64,000 bases of DNA from the NCBI GenBank assembly GCA_028023455.1, contig JAQFVV010006231.1, positions 7,084,036 through 7,148,035 on the forward strand, given 5' to 3'. The position numbers and the translations under genes are program-made. The notes beneath the pieces are model-generated. The model did no database searches. It saw only the letters and a program-made list of their open reading frames with translations, and was not told where the DNA came from. How positions within the stretch are numbered: the first letter of the stretch is position 1; every line of letters begins with the position of its first letter. Of this stretch, positions 49,114 through 60,000 are shown piece by piece. Source of the DNA: Epiperipatus broadwayi. Lineage: Eukaryota > Onychophora > Udeonychophora > Euonychophora > Peripatidae.

Positions 49114-49602
49114 CAGTGTTCTTCAATCCTTGGTCCGTGGCCCGGCACCGGAACTTTTCTGCAGGTCCGCGTGCTAGACGGGCAGTAAGAAGTTTGTAAT
49201 AATAAATATAAGAGTTTAAACTTTTAATTAATATAGCCAATTTTTATTTATTTTTTCATCTCATTTTTTACTCAATTAAAAAAAAAAGAAAACAGAATGA
49301 AAACAAAATCTAATCAATCATTCATAAATTAATTTGTTTTTCTAGTTATCACAGATGTTTATAGGTTTAGAATCAAATTTTTTATTACTTTTTTAAAAAA
49401 ATTTAAAAAAAAGTTTTTTATTATATAAACTCCATATATATATATAAAACTTTGATCAGTTATAACAATTATGCTTATCTTTAAGAAAATTTATCTATAA
49501 ACTTCTGCCGGTCTGCGAAATCTTATCCTTATTTTTGCTGGTCCGCGGAACCTTATCCTTATTTTTACCGGTCCGCAGGTGTGAAAAGGTTGAAGACCAC
49601 TG
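49114..49602. mobile_element. Non-autonomous hAT transposon, 489 bp, perfect 8-bp duplication
   Basis: Ends CAGTGTTCTTCAATCCTTGG and AAAAGGTTGAAGACCACTG. Flanked on both sides by GTTTATTA (49106-49113 and 49603-49610). Subterminal GGTCCGCAGGTGTGAAAAGG is the inverse of the left end of the 26009-27605 element, so they belong to one family in opposite orientation. CTTATCCTTATTTTT with CCGGTCCGC is duplicated near 49520-49580. No transposase. Confidence 0.95.
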
Positions 49603-49619
49603 GTTTATTATATGAATGT

Positions 49620-50507
49620 TACTTTGAAAATATTATTTAAATGGCAAACAATAAAAAGGATTCGCTAAAAAAAGAAGAAAATGTTTAAAAAATTTATTGT
49701 ACAACAATATTTACAACAAAAATAAAAGAAATACATATACAATATTTACAAATATGAATTAAAATGGCACACAATAGTTTTTTACTTTCAAATCTGTTTG
49801 ACTAGAAAAAAAAACAAAATTTATAATAATAATATTTTGATAAATTTAAAATCTGGTTTTAAATTACACAAATATTAACACCATCTTTAAAAATGATAAC
49901 GAATATAGCAGCAACAATAAAATTACATTCATAGACTGTTATCCACTTTTAATATCTAAAACACTAACTTTTTAACAAAAATGCTTAATTTTATAATTAT
50001 TTTTTTTTTAAGTATAAAAAATGTATTAAAAATACATAAATACACTGTATTAAATAAATATAAATAAAACTTTTAACACTGCAAATTTTGTAAAAGTCAG
50101 TACTTGGAAAATATTAACTACGTGGATATTGTTTTAATTTGTAGACATTAATAATCTTTAGAAAATATAAAAAATATTTGTAAAGATTACATTAATAATA
50201 AATAGCTTTAAGATAGATAATTTTTAATATCATATTTAGTTTAAAGATTGATTTTTTATTATTAATTAAATTAAAAACAGAGATAGAAAGAATATACTAT
50301 TAATAAATAATCATTTTCCAATTTATAAATATGGAAGTGTAAATACTTACAGAAGTAGTATTTATAAATTGATAATGGATACCAAAATTAAAATATAATC
50401 TCACTTAGTGAGTAATTAAAGAAAAATATTTTCATTCTTATTAAAAGATCTTTTGCCAACTGAGACAATACATCTTAATATGGATTTGACATTCATTAAA
50501 AATTTAA
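49620..50507 (-). other. Probable PNPLA2 3' UTR and downstream flank
   Basis: Non-coding, very AT-rich sequence following the TGA. Several AATAAA hexamers can be read on the minus strand, for example at about 49697-49692, so the transcript could end in this stretch just before the hAT element. The true polyadenylation site cannot be fixed from sequence alone. Confidence 0.35.
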
Positions 50508-51066
50508 TCATAGACTTGAATCAAAATCTAAAACAATATCTGATAAGTCAATATCACTTAATTCTTCATTATGTGTTTCAACATAAAAATCCCAAGATAA
50601 CCGACGATTAGTTTCTCGTTCAGAATAATTTAATTCTGCTTTAATTTGTGGATCATTACTTCCAAAAATTTCACGTACTGCAATACGCTTCTGATCATCC
50701 ATGTAATAAAATGCCAATACAGAATCCATTTTATTAGTAACTTCTAAAACTTGTTCAAAACTATCCATATCTTCCAAATTATATTGTGCGTGAACTACGT
50801 GTAGTTGATTATTATCCTTATCAAAAGCTGAAGCAAAATGTTTCAAAGTTTGATATTCACTTCCTGTTTCTGTTGAACTTGTATTTTGCAATACTCCAAG
50901 AGGAAGACTATCTTTTTCAACTTCGACAGAAAACTGAACATTAGTATTAGTTATTTGAGGCTTTATAATACTTATTTTACGGCAACCACAGGAGTCATGT
51001 TGAGCTGTTGGACTCAAAACATTTTCTGAATAATCCAGTTGAGAAATAGACATTTCACAGTTGATT
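50508..51066 (-). CDS. PNPLA2: PNPLA2 terminal coding exon g with stop codon
   Basis: Last coding exon, 559 bases including a TGA at 50510-50508, acceptor TTGTAG at 51067. The first base completes Thr from exon f, then INCEMSISQLDYSEN. The tail is acidic and Ser-rich and contains MDSVLAFYYMDDQKRIAVREIF, similar to FYYMDE-type blocks I recall near the C-terminus of PNPLA2/3 proteins. It ends in DIDLSDIVLDFDSSL. The matching split codon (AC|A) and position support its place as the final exon. The 4.4 kb intron before it makes this join the least certain of the set. Confidence 0.85.
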
Positions 51067-54000
51067 CTACAATATATATATATATAAATATTTAATAAAA
51101 ACTACATTATTATGAATTATTATTAAAATAAAATAAAAATTATAATACTTTTAAATGTTTTTAAAACTTATAGGCATTGAAAATATTATAATTATTGCTA
51201 TTCACAAAAACAACTGGCAAAGTTAGGGTGTAATTGATTTTCAATTTTCTGGAACTAGGAAATGAATATAATATATTTAACTGTATATATAATAATAAAT
51301 TTATGCTTAACATTATTCTCTTTAAAATAAATGAATATGAATATCAGAAAAAGGTAAATAATTCCAAAATACATTTCTGCTAAGCTATGTAAACCTACTT
51401 TTTTAAGACTTTAAAAATGTATGATTTTAAGTATTTCAGTTATTTTGAAATGAGAACTGAAAGCAGTTAAAAACTAAAGAAAATAAACTATTTCAATCAT
51501 AACTATAAATCTTATAGTTTATAACTGTTTATTTTGGGATTTCATACATTTCAAACAAATATCCTAAGAACAAAAGCAATAACATCATCTTTGATTCACA
51601 CTTTGTTGTCAAAAAGAATCTACTTTCCACATTATATAAGGTTTTTTTAATAACACACACTTATTAAAACTTGAGGACATTAAAAAATAAGTGTCTTTGC
51701 ATTTTAAGTTTGAATAAATATCCTACAATATATATATAAATCTATTATTGTTCACAATGATACTCTTTAACTAGAAATACAAATATATTCCAAGTGTGAC
51801 ATTATTGCAAATAAAATACTTCTTATTAAAGAAAGCCTTTTGTGTGTGTGTGTGTGACATTTCCTTTTTTTAATTTAAAAAAAAAAAAAAAATTTCCATT
51901 GTACTGCAAATTAAGATTCATGAATAAATTAAATTACATTAGAATTAAAATAAATTTTTGGCTGAAGATAAAAACTTGTTTCAAAAGAGAAAAAAAAAAT
52001 CCAATTTAAAAAAAAAAAAACAACAACAAAAATATGCTTATTAATAAATTAAGTCACAGATATGTATAATTGCTTACTAAATGCTAAACAGGATCAAAAT
52101 CTTAATTTGTGCAATCAGTGCCCCCTACAAAAAAATCATTTATCTAGAAAGTAAATGTGAGGATTTTGATGGATGGCCCTCTAGGACAAAGAGTCTCAAG
52201 TGTAATCTAATCCCAATACATTTTATGCAGTCTCCAAAAAATTTTCATAAATAACAAATGTGTTATGAATTTTTATAAAAGTGACGTTCAACAATATAAA
52301 ATGTTCACCCAAAATACTATTTATTTTAAATATTGACAATGATTTTTTAATATCTGTCTGTTGTTCTAAATTACTAAGGAAGCCAATTTTTGGCTATAAG
52401 CTGAAAAACATATTCTAAAATTGACCACTTAAAAACGGAAGTAAATTTTATTAGGTTAAATAGAAAGAGTGGATATAATAATTTCATTCTGATATATTAA
52501 TGAAGATGTTTTTTAATAACATGAAAATATAAAAAATGATTATCAAAAAAGTAACTATCTAAAAAAATTGTGTGTCCACAAATTAAATCTACCAACTATT
52601 TTTGATGACATCAGGAAAAAAAAAAAAAGGAAACTGACTGATCTAAAATCGACTGATTGTGTCAAAATTGAAAAAGAAAGATGTCATCATTTCCCAATAA
52701 ATAATAAATATAAGTTATTAAACATAATTTTTTAAAATTACTTTCACTATCTTTCATAAAATTAATAACTAGTTTTCTATACTATATATATTATTTTTCA
52801 AGCAAGTTGGTTTGGTTCAAATCATTAAATATTTTGAATTTCAAGCTTTTAGCCTAAATAATATAACTGAGTTAAAGATGATTACTAGATGCATGAATGG
52901 GTTACTTATTAGCTTTGACCAAGTCTCACTAGCAAAGACAAAAGTCAGGAATTAGTCTGAGGATTTAAATGCACTATTATCTAGTGATTATGATTACTCA
53001 AAAAAAAAATTAAAATTTATAAATCTTAATTTTTTAAGTTCATAGTGCATTTTCAATATGTACATACATGTGATTATACATTTTCAACATATATATACAA
53101 TATGTACACATACTTATGTCTATATATTAAAAAAATACATATTATAATATACTTCATTATTATTTTGAAGTACACCCAGGTCTCGTTTTATGCGGATTTA
53201 TTTAGTGCGATTTTGAAATTATGCGATTCATGTTTCTTCTTAATATCTTTGTATGCGGTTTTCTTTTATGCGATAAAAATTATTAGATTATAAGTCGAGC
53301 TCCGATAATGCACTATTACTTTAAATATTATAAATTTCGCGCACCTTGTCATATTCAAAGTAATAGCGTATTATCGGAGTTCGACTTCCATCTAATAATT
53401 TCAATATTTTCAGAGCTTTATAATAGTAGTGTAATAGATTTTATGCAATAAAGAAGTTCATAATTCACTTAAAATCAGGATTTCCCCATTTTATATACAC
53501 ACATTAAATTTTACAAGATTATAATGTAAATCTGTTCAAAAGTTATAGATGCCTATTCTATGCATATTGTTGTTTTTGCATTTTAAATCACATTCTATTT
53601 TTGCTTTTACAAAAAAGAGTACGTAATCAATTAATCATTTAGTGTCCGCAAAAAATAAATTTTACAAGACTATAATGTAAATCTGTTCAAATGTTATGTA
53701 TGTTGTTTTTTGCATTTTAAATCACGTTCTATTTTTGCATTTTAAAAAAAGAGTACGTAATCAATTAATCATTTAGTGTCCGCAAGTTTATTTTTAAAAG
53801 GTGAGTAACAGCGATGGGCACAATTAAATTTGACAATTAAAATCTGATTTTTAATTGTAATTAACAATTTAAAAATTATGTAATGTGATCTGAAATTAAT
53901 GTCATGTGAAAGGATGAAATTTGATTTTTAAACGGAATTGAACATTAAAAAATTAAAGACAAAAATAAGAATTTAATTTTTAATGGTTAGTTTTAATTAA

Positions 54001-57000
54001 ATTTTGTCCAACAGTGGTGAGTCGGTGTCTTTTTATTATCGTAAGTCTAAGTTCTTATTTTTATTTTAAACTTTTAGTTTACCCTAATGGAGAGGAAAAA
54101 ACACCCAAGAAAATGAATTTCTTTGGAAACAAAAATTTCAATTTTAGATCGCTTAGCGAAATGGGAAGGATCAACAGTGATTGGAAAACGTTTTAGTTTG
54201 GGCAAATTCACTATAAGACCAATTTTAAAAAATGAAGTTGGCGATAGTTGTATTTCCATAGAGTTGACAAAGATTATGTTGTGGAAATGGGATGGAGCAG
54301 AATATGGGAAAACTTAGACTGGGGAATGTAAAATTAAGTAGCTAACAGGTTTTTCTTGGCATAATTGCTGAGAGATTCTTGACTTCGTTTAAGAAGCTAC
54401 AATACATCACATCACATCATGACCAATCTGATGTCTCAAATAGTGATAATGTTTAAAATACTGTACATGTATAAAAAAAATGTAAATTACGCATAAAAAT
54501 ATATTGTTTTGAATAAAATTAAATACTGTAGTTAATAAAAAAAGTTTGTTTTATATCAATTTTTTTCAAATTTGAAATTTTTTATTAGTTTTTTATTTTC
54601 CTATTTTTTTTTATGCGAATTTTAAAGTAATTTTATGTTGTTGCTTTGCTTTTATGTCATTTTTGGAAAATTACAGTACATATCCCCCATTTTTCAAGGT
54701 AAGTTAAGTCTATTTTTGTGTGATTTCTTTTGTGCGTGCTTTCTGAGGAACCTATCTACTGCATAAAACGAGACCCAGGTGTATTCATGCAGCAGTTTTT
54801 GAACCACATCACAGATCCGAGGATATTGCTATGTTTCTATTTTTTCTGCTAAACAAAATTTCTGAAATGTCATTTTATTACTAAGATTTAAATAATGACC
54901 TAAATTTAAGAGTCAAGTCAAACCTAAATAACATAGATACAAACTAAATATTATATTCATCAGAAATATTTTAAAAAGCAATTATATGTGTCTAAGAATG
55001 ACTGTTTTTATTGTTTGCTTTTTTGTTTTAAAAAATGCTAATTAAGCAAAGCATTTAATATTTCCATTAGCAATAGAACAAAATTTAAAAGCCTGCAATA
55101 ATACAACAATAAAACATGATTGTAAAAATACCTGAATAGTTTCTATATGTTGTCTATCAAAAGAAAGCAACAAAATGAGCTTAAGCATTTGCAGCACACA
55201 GCACTTAAGTAAAAAAAAAAAAAATGTAATAAAATATAAATTATTAATAACAATAAAAAAACTATGTTTGGAGAAAGGCTTTTAAACTATTCAGGATATT
55301 AAAAGAAACAGAAAAATAAAAATTCTTCATAACTTTAGATAATAATTACCTATAAATAATCCTAAATATATTAAAATAGCAAATGCAATACAACCAAAAG
55401 CAGGCAAGATTAAAAACAATAAAAGTTTTAAAAAAGACAAAGAACGCTTACGTTGCAATACTTTCATCTTTTTTAGATAATTTGGAAAGAACACTGTGAC
55501 AAGTCTGAATAATTGTTTCAATTAACCATTTTATATCACTAGGCAAGTAGGGGACCCATTCCAAAAATCTGAAAATAAAAATGAGTTTATTGAAAAAATA
55601 TTGTTAAAATGTAAAAAGTATATACACAAACAGCAAAGCTTATAAAATCACAGATAAGAATAAATAAAGCATTTCACATTATTTTCAATCTAAGCCAACA
55701 TTGACCTATTTATAATGATAAGAGCTACATTTCTAAAATAAAAAATCTGCATAAATATAAAAGACAAATGAAAGATGAGTTAAGACAATGTCAATCATAA
55801 TAACATAAGTTACAAAACCTATTACATGAATAAAAGCAACAAGTCTTCTAAATAATAAAAATTTTTTTTAAAAAAACAACAAAACAATATTTTCTAAAAA
55901 CTTCTAAAAAAAACATGACTGACAAAACAAATTATATAAAGATTGAATGTATGTGTCACTCTCTGCTGAAAAAAATAGTCATATAACCAGACAATAGGGT
56001 TAGATAATAAAAAAAATAACACTATCAATCATGTTCTTAATACAATTTATCATTTCATCATTTAAAGTTGTTCATAAATGTTCTTTATGATAGCATAGAT
56101 ATTTCTATCATGGAAAAAAACCTCATTTGTAGTATGTTATAAAAAGAAATTATGAATGATACTACAACCACAAATACTAAATAAATATTTAATTGTAGCT
56201 ACTTATTATGCCCACAATTTAAGATTCATATCCAAAAAAAATATGGAAATTTTTTCCAGATGACTGATTCATAATTAACACTTCTAACAATTCAATTATT
56301 GGCTAATAAAAAAATTAATAGCTAATACAACCGAAGATCAAAGGTATCAAAATTAATCTGAGTTAACCACAAAATAAAAAATACAACTATCATATGATAC
56401 AGTCCTCATCACTACTGCAAGAAATGACAATCTTATATGAAAGCATAACTATATGCAGTTTATCACAATCTAAATGACAGATCCAAGAGTCAAAGATTCC
56501 AGAAATGAAGCTCATTCTATTATTCATAGGGTTCGAGTGTCACATGACCTCCTGAGTGATTAACCATTTTAAGTATTAAATAAATTACACTACTTGAATA
56601 CATTTTATTCGATGTATATACACATTAAATGCACTAAAATAGAAGAGATATAAGCCTCTATTAAATTATCAATATATCTATCTATTTTCTGGTAGCTTTA
56701 CTCTAAAGCTAGCTGAGAAAAGTTTGCTCATTTAACAGAAATAAAATATTTTATGCAAAATCTTTTGATAAAAAACATTCAGTTTCAAATACTGAATGAT
56801 TGTCAGTATAAAAGGTGGAATAAGATACATAAAGAAGCAATACTCAAAAAATTTCTAAATTAATTTCAAAAATAAAAAAAATCTTAATTATAATTTTTAA
56901 AATTAAAAATATTTATAAATTTAATAATAAATTAAGCAAGAAGACTAATTATACTGGGTAATTTCCTCTTTGTTGTGATTGTTATAAAAAAGTGAATAAA

Positions 57001-60000
57001 TTTTAATGCTTAAAAAAAACTCCCTGTTCAATAATATAGAAGAGATGAATTTCAGAATTTTTAGCCACTTTAAAACAGAGCCTTACCTTCTAACTCTCTT
57101 TCCATCTCAAAGTAAATTGGAAAAAAAATTATATTTTAAATAAAGCTAAGTTAACAAAAGCATGTAGCAAAAATCATATAATATTGATTAACGACAGTAT
57201 TTCTCTACTGTTAAATTTAAAATAAATATTACCTTTTACAATATACACAGATCAAATCCAATGGCACAAACCAAGGTAGAGTTAAATACGACAAAATTTT
57301 TACAATTTTCAATTTGTAAAAATAATCAAAAATTCCCATATTTACTGATTCACAGGCTTTTTGGAGAGCTAAGAGAAAAAAAAAGATATCATTAGTTTAA
57401 AAATAATAGAAATTTTTTTTAAATTTTAGACTAATGTTGATTATGTCACCAATAATGCAAACATTAAATGAATAAAAAATTTTAGGATAAATTCTTACAC
57501 TTCAAAACAGTAGGTGGTAATCTTTGGAACACTGCAATTTCCATTCTTTCTTTACATTCTGGGCAATATTGATGACATGGTTCCCCTTTTATCTCATTAC
57601 AATCACTTAAATTTGCATCTCGGTAGCAATCATTGTTTTTGGAATTACAGTAGGTAACATTATGAGTATTGGAGGATTCCGGTAAGTTATTAGATGTAGT
57701 CATACACTCACTTAGTAAAGCTTTAATTTCTGGATGTTTTTCAGATGAATCTTGTAGAACTCTACTGATTTTACGGGACAATTTTCTGACTCTGGTTTCT
57801 CGTTGTTTAGCTATTAAAGCTTTTTTGTATTCATTATTTTCACTGGATAAATACATATTAGATTTCAAAGTTATGCATTGTGCACATGATATTAGATCTA
57901 TTAAAAAAAATCTTTAATTAAAAATTAATCATAATAAAATAATTTTAAAAATTCAATTTTAAATAATTATTAAAACAAAAATGATTAAAAGTGAATTATT
58001 TTCTTTTTGATAAAGTGTACTTTATTTTATTCTATTTCTAATACATTTCCTGATAATGTGAAATTTGAGCTCTTTTTAATACATTAAGATAACTTAAAGA
58101 AAAAGATAAAGTATTTTTTCAAGGTTGCAAAAAAAATTATAATGTGGCATATTTATTTATGCAATAAAATAAATATTTTGAGATAAGAAATGTATTCTAA
58201 TGGCATGATTTCATCATAGCAACCATAATTTTGAATGTAATAAGATAGTATTTTTTGGCAATATTTCCATTAATATTCAATAATATGAGTATATTTCAGA
58301 ATATTACCAAAATCAATTTTATCCAAACCACTTTGAACACTTTTTAGCAAAACTCTTTATTTGTATATATATATACATACACCTACGTGTCGACTATCCT
58401 GCAGTCTTCTTCAGAGCCAGTCCATTTTAATTTCTTAAAAAATGTTTTTTTAAAAAATTAAAATGAACTAGCTCTGAAGAAGACTGCAGGATAGTCGAAA
58501 TGTAGGTGTATGTATATATATACAAATAAAGAGTTTTGCTAAAAAGTGTTTGAAGTGATTTGGATAAATTGTATTATATTTCAGAATTTGATTTTAGATT
58601 GTCATTTGAAATTATATAAAAAATTAAAAATTTACAAATTAAAAATATTAACAGAAAAACTTAATATACCATTTTTTTTCAAAAACTTCAATGCATCATC
58701 AAATCCCTGTTGACACATATCAGCAAGCACTTCAACTTCTGGTGGAAACAATGCATGAGCAAGACGATAAATATTTTTTAATGTGAAGTGGATACTTGTA
58801 TTAGAAACTTTAACAACAAACAAGCTTGAAGATTTATCATCTGGACAAATGTCACTTTCGCCTGAAAATGGGGAAACAGTTATGGTATCTTCATGAATTT
58901 GAGGCAGATTATTAGTGATTCCACCATCTATATATACCTGATATTGAAACAAACAAACAAGCAAAAAAAAACCCAATGAGTAAACTAGATTTAACATACT
59001 TAATTATTTTTTATATACTCAATTGTAACACTACTTACCATGCCTTTATATGTTGGCAATTTTATTCCTGCCCAAAGTGGAACAAACGCACTGCAAATTA
59101 CAGCCTAAAATGATTGCGAGTGAAAAAAATGTTTCAGAAATAGTTCTAAGAAATGACAATTTTTTTAATAATATAAAAAATTTCATCATATTAACTCAAG
59201 ATCATAAATTACTTTAAAAATATACATGCATTTACATAATTAAAATAACCCCAAATTAACACATATACACAATGGATTGATGGGATTTGGTGGTCTAATA
59301 GTTGGCACATCCATCTCTATATCTTTGATTTGGAATTACAACCTGGACCAGATAAATCTCAGAAAAAAATTTTCAGATTAAGTCATCAAATTATTGGTCG
59401 GTGAATACGTATCTGGATATTTCTAATTAGCGGGTAAAACCATAAAGAGAAACTTCCATTTACTCCTACAGTAGTTGGCAAGACTAATGAATAATACTTT
59501 TTCTTTCATTGTTTCTTTCTGAAGAGATCTTTGCCGTATATTATTTAACGACTTTTAGTTTTATGATGATTAAATTTACAATCAAGCAAGTTAGTATCAT
59601 TTCCCCACATACTAGTTTTTTTAAAATTATAAACTAAATATATATGAAAAATTTGTTTTTTATAAGTTCATTTTTTAAAATTCAGTGTAGTATTATCAAA
59701 AATATATATTTTAGAACCAATTTTCTATTGAATAACATGGTTTATTTGGAGTGCTATTAAAAGGGAATTGCAACTGCAATTGAACATTAAAAATATAATA
59801 ACTTTTTTTCCCTATTTTTTTTAACTATTAGAGATTTAAAAAAACAACAACAAAAAACAAAATACTACAATTCTACCTGAAAAACACCCTAAAATTAAAG
59901 TTTCTGGAGTTCAAAGTGAAATATTCCTAATGCTAATATAAATAAGAAGAAAAGATAACAATAGTAAACTGTTTTTTAGCCAACTTTTAAAAAAAAATTG

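Larger units (their letters stand above)
53173..54781 (+). mobile_element. Pogo/Tigger-like DNA transposon, deleted, in PNPLA2 intron
   Basis: Inverted ends CACCCAGGTCTCGTTTTATG and CACCTGGGTCTCGTTTTATG (right end read inverted) flanked by TA on both sides. The CTCGTTTTAT(t)GCG pattern with repeated TGCGATTT is characteristic of Tigger-type pogo elements. Only the DNA-binding part of a transposase remains (see 54063-54262). The rest is deleted or replaced by non-coding sequence including a nested palindrome and a tandem duplication. Confidence 0.93.
51067..55451 (-). other. PNPLA2 intron between exons f and g
   Basis: Intron of 4385 bases. It holds a pogo/Tigger-like transposon (53173-54781) with a nested palindrome and a tandem duplication, a (TG)n run near 51842, and otherwise AT-rich unassigned sequence. 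No additional exon was recognised. Confidence 0.75.

Noticed and set aside
55327-55521. Hydrophobic 64-codon frame on the minus strand, looks like a membrane protein
   Set aside because: It overlaps PNPLA2 exon f in a different frame and runs into the intron; the in-frame exon matches the lipase family.
57669-57917. Plus-strand 82-codon frame
   Set aside because: Antisense shadow of PNPLA2 exon d.
59285-59360. tRNA-like stretch in a PNPLA2 intron
   Set aside because: Box A-like TGGTGGTCTAATAGTTGG is present but the cloverleaf and box B do not form convincingly; too weak to call.
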